From Ooceraea biroi (taxonomy: Eukaryota; Arthropoda; Insecta; Hymenoptera; Formicidae), in NCBI RefSeq assembly GCF_003672135.1, contig NC_039515.1:1798001-1862000 (forward strand): a stretch of DNA of 64,000 bases, given 5' to 3'. Under the pieces are notes generated by a model. That model saw nothing but the letters and a program-made list of their open reading frames with translations. It had not been told where the DNA came from and searched no databases. Every line of letters starts with the position of its first letter. Position 1 is the first letter of the stretch. A program made the translations under genes and the position numbers. Shown one piece after another: positions 1 to 12,683 of this stretch.

Positions 1-1271
1 GTTTAAACGTTGACATGGACGTCGCGTCGTCGCGATCGTCCCTTCCGGAAGAAACGACACGAGAACAGCCGGCTGTAATTTGCCAGTTTAAAAGTATGAG
101 CGTGTGTATGCGTATGTGTCTTAGGAACCAAACAATCACAACACCGAATTAGATTCGATGGTGAAAAATAACCGTGTTGGGAAGTAAACGTATGGAGAGC
201 AGTAATGTTTGTGCGTACGTAAGGTATAAAATCTAAAAAGAGATACAAGGAAACGCATGTCATTGCAGAATTCGCAACCGCCGTCTAGTTTGGAAAGCCA
301 CGTCCCGAGACGGAGAACGTCGCGTGCCGCGGATTTTGCGCTGGAAACTATACCGGCGGCGACAAAAAGATAGAAAAACGAACGTCATTCGAGAGTGTAA
401 TCGAACCTAAACACCGGGAGAAATATATGTGCGATAGATGAGGTTTCCCGAGTCGGATTGGCACGTTGCTTATATATAATATTTCAGAGGGACATAAATT
501 GTGCGAAATTACAGGGTAGGAGATATTACACAGGCGATATATTTATTGCTTTTTCAAAAGAGTCCGTCTATGCGCGGATGATTTATGCGTTTCAACATAT
601 TAGAACCGCGAGTGAGCCTTTCTCGAAACCGGTCGCGGAACACGATACTCGCCATTACCCTTCATCTTTGCTTTCCCGGCTCTGATTAACAGCGCCGTAT
701 CTGCCAAGTGAATCGATCGAAAAAACGCCGCGGAAGTTAATCTTCGATCGATAGTTACGTTATTGATCGAAGCCGTATTGCGTACACGTCCGCGTTTCTC
801 GTCTCGCGAGATCGAGATCCGCGGAAAAGCGCGAACAGAACGCCGCGAGTATTTTCGGAAATGACGTCGCGATACTCTGATTACGGATAAACGTATGTAT
901 CGCAGGTAGATTATTATGATTCGTTCAACTACGTGCCATTATCGGAGACCGACACGCTCGATCGAGATCGCGGTGCACCTTCTAACGAAATGATTGCGTC
1001 GCTACTGCCGCTGATAGACTGCGAAATTACTTACGATATTTCACGTACGAAGTCACGAGCAGGCACTGGCGAAGGACACTTGGCGAGGAATCCTTTCTCT
1101 TCTGGCCCCATCCTTGCCTGAAACAGATATTTTCGTAAGATCGATACAACACCCAGCAGAAGGAACAGGCTTAATGAAAATCATGGGGCTGTTTCGAAAG
1201 GAAAAGGGATCGATCGTTCGATACGTCCTCAAATGCGCGATAATCATTACGCTGTATTCGCTTGATACTTG

Positions 1272-1309
1272 GCGCAACGTTGCTCCAACGTGCGCAACAT
1301 TGCTCCAAC
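1272..1309. repeat. 20-base tandem duplication
   Basis: An 18-base segment (1272-1289) recurs at 1292-1309 with one mismatch (GCGCAACGTTGC versus GCGCAACATTGC, both then TCCAAC). Period 20, two copies. Confidence 0.8.
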
Positions 1310-4300
1310 ACGAGAGGAGGACCCGTGCGAGGATATATCGAGGGCTCGCGCGCGTTGTGTACCCCATTCCGTATACCGTTGGTTGCGCATCGTACATACG
1401 AGCGCGGCTCGATCGAACCTGCAATTTGGCGTAGATACGCCCGTGCGTGTGGGTTTACCGGCCGCGTGCAGCGGCTTGCACCGGGTTATACGTGCCTTCC
1501 GCCGGCCGGCCATCATCGTATCGCTCCAAGGTCCGATAATTGAAAAGCCAAGACTTCTCTCTACTCCCATCGCTGCGCGAAACAATATTCCTCCTAGGCG
1601 CGCACGAGCCTACGGACCGCGGATGGTACGTCGAATTACCGGCCATTATCGTGACGTATCATCGCCGGGCAGCGTCATTCAGCGCGGGACCCGCGATGGG
1701 AAACGACGAACAATACTCGGCGCCCGACACCTCGAGGCCTCAGCCTCGTGCACCGTGCGCTCGTCAAGTGAAGCGGATTATTAACGACTCGGTTCGGCCG
1801 CGATTCTCTATTTAAGTCGGTCCCGCTTTTTTCGTCGCCGAGAAACAATGGCGCGAGGCCGAAAACGCCCGCGGCGGGAACGCTCGCGCGGCTCACGAAT
1901 TTCAAGCGCGCCGAACGCTCGCGCGCGCGTTCCTTTTCCTCCCGGCGGTCGTCGCGATCGCTCGTTATTCCTGCCGATCATAGGGAGCGGAATCGATACT
2001 CGTACAGCAGTATCTTGTCCATCACGCAGCGATGGATGAATGATACTCCCGTTGACACGCGCTTATTCTGACGCACATTGCCCGGAACGGCCGTTAACGG
2101 ACCGTTTCGGTGCTTTTCGCTTCAGGAATTCGCGAATGATTGAACAATCGTGATTATCGCGAATCGATGCAGATACACGAGGAAGTCGTTGAACAAACAC
2201 GGCTATCGTGGTTATCAATTACGGCTTTCTAAAATATTCCGCGATTACGGCTATCAGCTATACAAGCCTGATAATTGTAGCTCGCGGGAATAAATATTCG
2301 CGGGTATCAAGAGAGGAAACGGGCGCACTGGTACAATATCAGTCAAGGAAGAACGTGTTGAATTCGTGCATACTGGAGCACCTGTCGAGCGCAAGTTCCT
2401 CGCGTGGCGCTCGATGCATTACCGCCGATACGTGCGAGTAATCGTCGTAATCGCGTGGACGCGCTCGTTACGAGCAAGCACGATGAATGACGGATACCAA
2501 CGACGCTCGGCGGGACGCAGACGCCTCTACCCTTTATCCGACCGTGCCGTCCTCTCGGCACTCGACCCGAGGGATAAAGGGCACCACCGCGGGGCGCCGT
2601 CTCCCCCGCGGCGTCGAAACCAAAACACCGACGGATGGACGCGTCCGGTGTCGAGCGCGATGATTTATTGGCCTTTGAATCGTGCATCTTGTGCCTCCCC
2701 TTAGCGTCCGATTTCGATCTTTCGCCAGAAAATCAGAGGCTCACGATCACTTTAATAACCTGATGATCGGACTTTGCAGACTGACCAAGTTTCTGTCAAA
2801 ATTTCTTTCAATTTATAATCATGAATCAAGGAAATATCCCGTGCATTTAAGGGACAGATTTAATTCGCGGATTCGTTGAAGAAGCCATCGTTAAATTTTC
2901 ACGCGATGCAAACTCGCGATACTTCGCACGACATCAGACCGTCCTTCCTGACAAACTTTTGGCCGTCACTGTACACGCGCGCGGTCGGTCGAGGTAAAAA
3001 TCGAGCTGGCAATCCGGATTCTCGTTCAGCCTGGCGTCTCGAACGACGTGCCCCGGCACCTCGGCGGCGGCGTCCTCGATTTTCGCCTCGTCGTCGCTGA
3101 GCGGCCTCGGCGGTACCTCGAGAGAACTCGAGAGGAGAGAAGGGAGGAAGGGAGAAAGCGCAAAACGCTCGCGTGACGAATATTCGACGCGTCCCGCGAT
3201 TCTATTCGCCTCGACTGACGAGCCGTATTTAGCGTCGTTTTCTCCCGAGCAATTTGAGGCTGTTTCGCGCGTGGTGTCGGCCGACGACCCCTTCCGGGAT
3301 TCGCCGATGACTTCCGGCATATTCCGCGCGTAAAGACGCCAGGCCGCGATTTTCCTCTTTTTAGCAGATGCATACGATCTCGCGCGTCTTGCCCCCCGGA
3401 CCGCCTCGGGTACCACATGTATGTACAATACATACACGCGCGGTGCGGCGGATCGCGTTGCGTGCGGTTCGCGTGCGAAAGAGGAACCAACGAGTTTTGT
3501 GTAATGGCCGGGATAATTGCCCGGCGTGTTATTACGTCGGAATGCGGCGGATTCGATGTTAAATCGAGCGCACGGGACGTACGTGTGCGCGAGCTGTCTT
3601 GCTCTCTCGGTGACGATTTTCTCCCGACGACGCATCCGCGATCGTTACCCCCTGCGACCGACCGCGATTGTTACTCCTGTCCGTGGGACGATGGCCTCGC
3701 CAAGTCGAGAGGGTGCGTTTTAGGATACGTTTAGAAGCGCCGAGAAAGGCACGGTTGCCACGGCACAATCGTGTTACGCGTAAGTGACACTTGACCCCCG
3801 GTGCCCCTCTTCACGGTAACCTCGCACTAGGAAACGATTACGCGACCTTTACGTTGAATTGTTTTCGAGCCGTCAACGAGAACCATCTCGGTGAGAAAAC
3901 GACATCGCGCCCCATCTGTTTGGAGAAAGGATAGAAACGAATATACTCGTCAGGCCAGAAATAAATCCGTGATGACTTCGTTCGTCCTTCCTAACGTAAT
4001 ATGCCTCGCGTAATAAATTACGGAAATAAGAGAGGCTTGTTCCGAGTAACGAGGCGTGCATGATTAATGAGTGGACGTTGTATCGATAACTCATAACGCT
4101 TTACGAACGACAGGTCAAATGAAACCGTCGGACGGCAGTTTAAAGACTGTTACTCGTATCTTCACCGCGCGTTTAACGCGATGTTGCCGCCTTGTTCTCA
4201 TCTCGTCTCGACGCCCTCGAATCTTGATGCTTTGAATAAATACTGGGCCACCGTCTGAGTCAGACGGTCTGACCACGAGTCATGCATGCACGATCTCTGC

Positions 4301-4690
4301 GGATCCTCGCGTGCGTCGTTAGAAGCGATTTGCGCGGCCGTCACGAGAAAAGTGCGCGCTCGTAAAAGATCGACGCGCGGGAAATGTAACTTGCCTCCAT
4401 TTTCGCGGAATCGAGCCCGAGTCGATGGATCTAGATCGTATCGAGGAACTTGCGTAGTCGCGTAAAACTAGAAAACGAGAAAACGCGCGGCGGTCAGCGT
4501 CCCTCTCTAGAGAAACCGGACCGGCGCGCGAACCGGGACCGCGGTCAACGGGACGCGGGTTCAATTTTCCGCCAGTTTCGCTCGGCTGCGTTCACGCAGG
4601 CCGGAGAACAATTTGCATTTCGGTATCCTATCGCGTTCCGCGTAGCCCGAGGTGACGAATTATCCTCTCCACGCATTGCGTAACAACCCG

Positions 4691-4716
4691 GTCGTCGTCG
4701 TCGTTGTCGTCGTCGC
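4691..4716. repeat. GTC trinucleotide microsatellite
   Basis: Eight GTC/GTT triplets in non-coding DNA. Confidence 0.85.
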
Positions 4717-5480
4717 TATACGGGCCCGGTTATACCGTTAGATTTACGGATCGGATGGTGTGCACACCATGTTCCATCCCGGCGCGACATCCGCCCGTGA
4801 ATTAGGAAAGCAAAATCCCGCTCCTCCCCGCGCGCTACTCGCCGTTCGCGATTTATGGCGCGTCCTCGAGAATCGAGGGAACGCTCTACCGCACGGTCGT
4901 TTATGAATTTTTATGTAAGGGGGGAATTCACATGACTTTCCATGTTTAGCCGCTTATTTACGGAGCTCTCCATCATCCAGCATTAGGAGATACCGAGTCG
5001 CCACGTAGCGGCGCGCTTCCTCCCCTTTCATCGTTTCATCTCGCTCGAGACTCGCCAAAGACTTTTGTACGACGCCTTCCAACGCGATATGTGATAGGTC
5101 TTTAACGTTAATACGTTCCATCCCGTCTGCATTACGATAGAGCCTCGATATTCTCGATGAAACTTCGCTGCACTAGTAGAACATCTCGGGTGTTCATATC
5201 TCAAGTATATACCTCGTATCGCGGGCAGGCCAGCGTAACTCACCAACCGACAGTCGACGATTACCCGAACTTCCGTCGCGGCGATAAAATCGCTGAGAGG
5301 CGCGACGGTAAGCATCCACTCGCGTGCTCGCGAGCATTACCGCCGCTCGCCGAGCCGTCTCCGGCGATCGCTCGCGATCTTTCCGCGACGTCGACGGTAA
5401 TGTATTTATGCGGCTTGTAGATGCTCTCCTGCGTACCCGGAGAACCGACCGATCTGGCTCCCACGATCCCCCCACCTCTG

Positions 5481-5680
5481 TTCAGCAAATCGTGAAATAA
5501 TAAATCCGAAGATCGCGGGGGTCACCGCACCCTCTTCACGAGGTCCTCATAGTCGGCAATGATGCCGCTTTGTCGGGGGCGGGGGCGGCCTAATATGTCA
5601 CAGTCTGTTGCAGGGCGACCCCGTCGAAGCCCCGTCCTCTCGAGAACGAGGGTGACCGTCTCGGGGGTCGAGCCGCGCGA
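5481..5680. promoter_or_regulatory. GC-rich non-coding element
   Basis: An unusually G/C-run-rich 200 bases. It contains GGGGGTCACC, the overlapping GC boxes at 5574, and GAGGGTGACCGTC near its end, so the ends carry related GGTCACC/GGTGACC words in opposite orientation. It stands out from its surroundings and may be a regulatory element; no gene is present. Confidence 0.3.
5574..5590. promoter_or_regulatory. Overlapping GC boxes (Sp/KLF-type sites)
   Basis: GGGGGCGGGGGCGGCC contains two overlapping GGGGCGG cores. Because the neighbouring gene encodes an Sp factor that recognises such boxes, autoregulation is conceivable. The match is visible; the function is inferred. Confidence 0.35.
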
Positions 5681-8600
5681 TTAGATGCGCTCCTAATGGA
5701 GCGATTCAATAGCGACGATCTGATAAACCGATCCCGCGGATCATATTAAGCATGATCCCCGTTTCTCCGACTCGTACCCCCTCATACTCGAGTTTTACAA
5801 TCGAGCAGCGATGAGGAGCACGCGCGCGTGTCGTCTCTGTGAATTGAATCCGAGGCTTATTTTTGGAAAAAGAGTATTGGCTTGATTACGAAGCGACGGG
5901 CTGTGTTTAATCCTCGACCAATGATGAATCGGCGGTGTATCGCGATCGAAACTTGGCTTAGCTTATGGAGTTGTCGGACGGTGTGTCCGAGATACATCGT
6001 CGGGAGAAATGATTTGCGTAATTTCGAAACGCGCGATCCGCCGCGAGATAAGGCGGAGCGGGCGAGCGTATCGCGGATCTGCCGTGCGAAAACACGATGA
6101 GGCAATAAATTTCGCGAGCTTGCCGGCGCGGAAGACACGCGAACCATTTTGTTCCGAGGTCCGGACACGACCGGTTGGTCGGTCGGTCGCCGATTCGCCG
6201 GTACCCGTACGCGAACACTCACTTCCGCCATATTGGCTGCAGACATTGACGCCACGCCATCAAGCAATGATAATTTTTCTTCGATACGGTCGGATTCTGT
6301 ATTGCCCCTTATTCCGTCGACCTGTAAATACCGTGTCGACGGGGCTATGAATAAACCATATACCGCGGTGTTTTACTCACATGAGCTGAATCATCCCTCA
6401 AAGAGAGACGTCATCGGCACGCTGTTCTATTAAGCGCAAAACGTTAATTACGATGCTACGCATACTCGGTAACACCCTGTAGAAAATAAGAAAGTATCTA
6501 AAATTACGATCTCGCCTAATAGACAACGTGAGAAATATTTTTAATGGTGCTCGGTCGGCTTTAATAACACGGTGACGTGCGTGTCGGTAAACTTTATCGC
6601 TCCGTCGACCAGCACCGACGCCATTAAAGGTATTTTTCACGTCGTGTCAATTACACACACGACACAACGAGCTTTCCTTAAATATCACGCTCATTCCTAC
6701 GCTTCTACGATTTCCATGGCTGTCTTTATCATCCTTCGATATTTTTATGCGGATTCTCGACTCCGTCCCTTTCCCTGCGTAAATCAGTGCACTTAAAAAT
6801 AATCAAAGCGTTCCGAAAGTTCGACGCATCGCTCTGCAAGGACAAGAAAGCATTCTCGGACAATTGACGCATTAAAAGTGCGCTTGCGTTTTAAAACGAC
6901 CACCGTACGCTAGGCGCTAACGAGATAGAAATCACAGGTTCCTCTCGAGCATGAATTACACGCGCGACGATTATAGGTATTACCTGCATGTACCGATCGT
7001 AAAGCGTCTCGTTGTCGAACGCCAAAGGAAAGGACCGCTTAATTCTGCCCTCACTTTTAACCCGTTACGCGTGCGAACACGCTTCGCGTGCGTTACTCTC
7101 CGTCGCTTTAATCCACGAAGCGGGCCTCGCGATCTCATTAAAATTCTCGCCGAGATGAGAATGGAAAATTTTTTCGCGCGCGACGTTCGCACAGCTCGAA
7201 CGTGCGAGCTTCAAGCGGCTTCAAGCGGAATCGACGTCTCTTATCGATCGCGTGCTCTTTCGTCAAGCGAACTAAACACACGCAACGCAGGCCGTTGCAC
7301 GACGATCCCCCGTCTTGATCTATTCCGATGATCTTTGCTTTAATCCTTTGACATTATCGAGTTTGCGTTGCAGTGGATCCTATTACATCCGGGACACATC
7401 ATAGCGCAGTTTCACACCGATGCGTTGGGTTACCGCCACGTTACGTTAAATTACGGTGACTTACACGTTGTGAATCAATAGTACAATGATCAAAGATGTG
7501 TTATTACGAGAAATTGCACGTCTCGCGCCGGAATTCACTTGCTCGCTACGCCCGGCGTGCGACAGGGTGAGCTCTCCGTAAGTCAGTCTCGCTTGTTTCG
7601 CTAGCGGGTAGATTTATAGACCAGTCAGTTGCGTTTTAGCGCGTTAAGTATGACTATAGTCGGCCGTTTGAACGTTAACAACTTTGTGGAAATCTCGGGT
7701 TATTCCTAAGCGTGGCAACTACTTGGAACTTGCTCCTCCTCTTCCTCTCTCTTGTCCTCTTTCATCTTCTCTATAGTGTCATTGATTTCATGACATTCTA
7801 ATCATTTTACATGGTGCACAGTCATCGCAGCGCAATAACCGCCGATCGATTTGCATCAGGAATCCGCGAAATAGCCACGGAGTTGCGAAACGATCGCAGG
7901 TGCAGAAACCAAACGATCGTTGCACGCCGGTCGCTTTCGCGACTCGTCGCCGAGAGCTTCACAAGTTCTCGAGCTATTTGCGAAACTGATCCCAGAACCG
8001 CGCGCGAGCGCGCGTCTTTTTGCTCGGAATATTATAGCGCCGGAACGAGAGGGCGAGCGCGGCTCTCCTCGAGATTGGATCTTTAACCGCTTTACTTTAG
8101 CGGCAGCTGCGTCCGGCCGGCCGAGATGAACGGGTTCACGTGGTCTGCCAAAGGTGATTTAGTGCCGGTTTGTTGCCGTAACGCCGTCGGTAACACGTCG
8201 CCCTGTTCGGCGAAGGCGGCCTCGCTTATATTACACGGCTGTAGAAGCGCGTAGACGCGAGGATCGCTGAGCGAGCGAGCGAGCAAGCGGATCGTCCGCC
8301 GCGTTAAATTACCTCGCTCGACCCCGACCCGGCGCGGCGCTTTTGTTTATCCATTCCTGAACGACCCCGATAACGATTAAAACGATCAATATAACGCGCT
8401 AATCTCGATGCGGTATCTATCGTAGTCTAAACGCGAGGACGATACGCGAAGACGGACGCGCGGCCGGTGGCCGAGACTCGAACGCCAATCTCGCTCACAT
8501 GGAGCTGCGATGATCGCGGCGAACGCAGGTGTGCCTGCGACCAACTCGGACATTCACCGGCGATTCGATCGTATCGTGTTCGCAAAATGGTGCCTTGTAT

Positions 8601-11600
8601 CTTCCAGTGTCCTCGAATGTATTTTAGGACTTGCACGTTTGTCCGGCCGATTCTTTCCTGATTTCTTGAATCGTGGGAGATAATGGAGATGAACATTACG
8701 CGTAATAAAGTCATATCGGATGTTATATATTAACAAAAATATTGCATCTTGAGAAAAACAAACAGAGGGAGAGGAATGCTTCCTGACATTATCGCACGAG
8801 GATATCTTTATGTTATTTCACCGAAAAAATGAGCACGCAAATGGGCCTATCGTGCTGCTATCGCTTCAGATAGTACGTAGAATGCAGTAAAACCTGCTAC
8901 CGCGTACGTGTAACGCGCGCGTGTGCGTGTGTCGTTTGCACGAGCGCTTTGAGGGAACAGCGGCGCGTCATCGCGGCACGATTGAGTGCGCCGATCGTCT
9001 TGGAGCGCATCGTCTTCAAGGCCGACAACGGTGTCGTTTCGCGGCGCTCGTTATCACCCCGAGAAGCGCGCCGCGTAGATTTATCGAAGCGCCGTGCCTT
9101 TATGACTTTTTAAGTGAGCGTAAATATTAGCAGGTGCAAGCGGTAAGGAGCCCCGCGCCGATGGCGACGATGCGCTCTTCCGCCGCATCCGCTTCGGCAA
9201 CTCGCCTCGTAATCGCGCGAATAAACGCAGCCGTGTATCGGACGTGTATCCGGCTACAATGTAACTTTCTGTCGTAAAAGGGTTCCCTCTCTCTCTTTCT
9301 CTCCTTCTCGCTCGGCGATCACACAGGCGAGCCGCCCCGACGTAAATTTATCAGCTCGCGGGTACACCCTTGACCGGCTCTCTCGCGTCTCGTAAAACGT
9401 CTCGGCGATTTAAAATTACGGCGCCGTCCGCCGAAAGGGCGCTTTGCGCCTTTGCGTCGACGGTTGTCTCGAAAATGCGACGAATAAACAATATCGCTCG
9501 TGAGCAGGTGAGATAGTCTGCAGCGGCTCGTGTGTGGTCGAGCTTCACAAAGAGGACCGCTACCTCTCGCCGCGACCTTGCCCTCTGTCATTCCTCTCGT
9601 GGATTACGCGCTAGATGAGCGTGTGGAACGTAATTGCAAACACACGTTGCAAGATGAACGTCACCGCATGCAGAATCGGTCCAAGTTCAGAATACGACGC
9701 GGCGAGCAAAACATCATCTCGACAGCTTCGTACACGCCATGAATTATTTACCGCCGTATGCGTGCACGCGCGTTTGTCTTCGAGATTCAGCTCACGAACC
9801 GTGAATGTGGGAGAGTGGGTGTGCTCGTAATTATTACACGGCGTGCCCTCGCGCACACGATGCTATCAAATATTAAGATGTACCTCGTCGCCTTTCGTTT
9901 ACTCGCCGCTGCATCGCCAACGAGTTATTACGACGTTTCAATCCGTCCCAGATGTGGGTTTTCAATATTATTGCCAAAGTTGCGGGCGCGCTTGATCGCT
10001 TAATGAAATAATAATAATCGCGGTGCACCGCGAGATTTCCTTATCGCGTGAGTGCATAATAATTGAAAATCTCCGAGAGATTCCCTCGTCAGCGTGAGAA
10101 CGTCACTTCAAAAGAATGATTCAAAGGATGAACGACACGCTCGCGACGAAAACAATTCTGAAAACGACGAGCATTTTCCCATCCCCGTTTTCGATGACGG
10201 AGGACCGTCCGAGCGTCGTTTAATCAATGGTAGCAATGGCAGGGAGATGGCAACCCGTCGTTGCATCTCCTTCTCTCTCGTTTCGCGGCTCTCGCAGTAA
10301 TCGAGAGTCATCGGGATCGCCGGTGGACCGCTCCATCGTTTAAATGCTAATACAGGCCTAATTTATCGACCTATGATTCTGCCAAGCAATCCCGCGTCGA
10401 CGCTATTTACACGTCGATTCTACGTGGAACTTTCGTAATTGAAAGAAAGCCGCCGACTGAGACCACCGTGTAGGTGCGGCTATAAAACTCGGAATATACG
10501 AGGACGGGGAGGGTTTTCGGTAGACTCGTCTAGGAGGGCGAATGATCGGGAGACGGACCGTACTAGTCTACCTGAGCTGGCTGATAAAGGCGTGCTTATG
10601 ACCGCGCGCCTTTCACGCGTCATAATAAGGAGGCTGGGACTTGGCCGCGCCATTCAAAAATTATCGTCGCTACGGTCCCCACGAGTTACGAACAGCTGTG
10701 AACGGCCACGAGAATGGAAGTGCGTATACGCGGAGAAATTTATTGTGGAAATTTACTGGGCAGGATCGAGCGAGGGGCCCGGAATTTCGGAAATTAAAGT
10801 ACGCACTTTACGACGCGGTTAGCGCAATTCGTAACACAAATAAATGGCCGAATTGAAATTTAGGGGAACATAAATTGGACGAGAGTACGCGGGACGATAT
10901 TTTGTTGATTCCAAACGGTAACCGACGAGTCATACGTAAATTTCTATCCGCCACGGAGACGATTTAAATCTCTTTCGCTTTCCTGTTTGTTGATGTTGCT
11001 CGACTAATTTCGTCGTGGACTTGTCATTTTATCGCGATTATGCAGCTTTCAAATATCGGATTGAAATTGAATAGCGCATCAGGGAGTTAATCAACCTGTC
11101 TGGCTTAGTCATCCTTTGACCGCTACTGCATACGCTTGGCCATATCCCGGTCAAATTTTATTTAACCGAGTAGTTTCGCCGCACGGACCTCACAGCCACG
11201 GGGAGGTGGAAAGGGTTAACGAGAACAAAGTGAGCAAATACGGCGTAGCGGTGAAGAATACATCGTTAATAAATAAGAGCCCCTCGTGTGCTACCTACCT
11301 ATCCAGACACCATCGCCACGAGGCAACTCCGTCTATATGCTAATGCACGGCTTCCGGCACAGCGTTTTGCGCTTTCCGTGCTTGATCCGCTTCCGCGCGA
11401 AGCTCCGACGAACTTTGTCGGACCAGAACTTTACGAATGGCCTCGTTAATCCAATCTCGTTATTGGGAGCGGAATCAATGAATGGCTCGACCGATACATC
11501 ACCTCGCGGCAACTCCATTAAGACTTATTTATACAAATACATAATTTAATCCATTCGCTACGATAACGTCGGCCGAATGGCGATTATACAGTAATAGAAT

Positions 11601-12665
11601 CATGTTCTTTTTACATCAAATGGCATTTGCATAAAAACAATATTTATTTTAACTGGTACTTAGTCTAGAAAGAATTAAATCGGAAGACTCGTTTAGACGA
11701 CAAAATTGAATTTTTATATATACCATTCTTTATATACCATGTGCGGTAGTATCGCCGGAAGGTTTTTATGAGACATTGTATTTTTAATAACGTGTACGTT
11801 GCATTCGTGTGATATCTCCAACTCTTATCGGTATCTTAATTAGGCGCAGTTTAAGGCTGCACGCGAATCAACAAAGTCGCCGAAGACACTAAAAACTTTT
11901 CCGCAGGTATGAATATTAGGTGTGGGTGGCCCGTCAGGACGTAAAAGCGAGCGAGTTAGCGCGGCCGCGTCTGACAGTAAAACTCATACGAGATGATAAA
12001 ACCTGCGCGCGAAGAGACGCGGGCTTTTAATGGAGCGAGAATGTTGCCGTTGCCTTTCTCTCTCTCTCTTTCTCTTCCTCTCTTGAGGGGGGTCACCGTC
12101 TCTTCCCAAATTAGAAGCGTTCCGCGACGAAGCGAGCGCGGTAAACGACTAGCCGGGCGATAGATCGGACACTCCGGCGCTAATTGGCTACGGAATTTTA
12201 TGTACCACTAAATTACTCTATGCAAATGCGGCCGCTTCCGTCGTCTCGTCGACGAGGGACGACGATTCTCGAAGTGCACTCGCTTGTGCGCACCCCCCGC
12301 TTGTGACGTGTCCCCCCGCCCCTATCGAGATTTACGCCGCCCTCATTATCCTAATGAAGACGTAACGTTTGAAAAACGAGTCGCAATTTTTGCCGGAAAC
12401 CGATGCGGCGTTCTCGTTACGAACTCGTCGTCGTTGTCTTTGCGTTGACGCAGGAGTTCTCTCAGAGTTCCCCGAGTTCCTCGGGATCCTCGGGAAGCAC
12501 ATCGAAATAATCAATGCACCCCCGAATGCGGAAGGTCAGGAGGATGATACCCATGTAACTGGCTGCGAGTTATAACCGGGCCGCGTAATGTCTGCTTAAT
12601 ATTCAACGCCGGCGGGAGCGACGGATTTACGAGGGCTAATGAATTGGTAGCTGTTCTCTTTGTCC
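5681..12665. other. Non-coding region
   Basis: No supportable gene. CpG-rich stretches alternate with short AT-rich ones (for example 11560-11780, where TATATACCAT occurs twice). A CT-rich tract lies at about 12056-12085. Confidence 0.65.
12312..12322. promoter_or_regulatory. GC box (Sp/KLF-type site)
   Basis: CCCCCCGCCCC is a strong reverse-orientation GC box about 7 kb upstream of the Sp gene. It is a candidate site only. Confidence 0.3.
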
Positions 12666-12683
12666 ATATATATATATATATAT
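12666..12683. repeat. (AT)n microsatellite
   Basis: Nine AT units with no other recognisable context. Confidence 0.85.

Larger units (their letters stand above)
1..5480. other. Non-coding region, far upstream of the Sp gene
   Basis: No gene seen on either strand. The open frames here, including a 233-codon frame on the minus strand at 2934-3635, are Arg/Ser-rich, lack domains and overlap each other in several frames, as chance frames in CpG-rich DNA do. The region holds the 20-base duplication at 1272 and the GTC repeat at 4691. Confidence 0.7.

Noticed and set aside
2934..3635. 233-codon open frame on the minus strand
   Set aside because: Arg/Ser/Ala-rich with no domain, overlapped by another 154-codon frame on the same strand and frames on the other. 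Typical chance frame in CpG-rich DNA.
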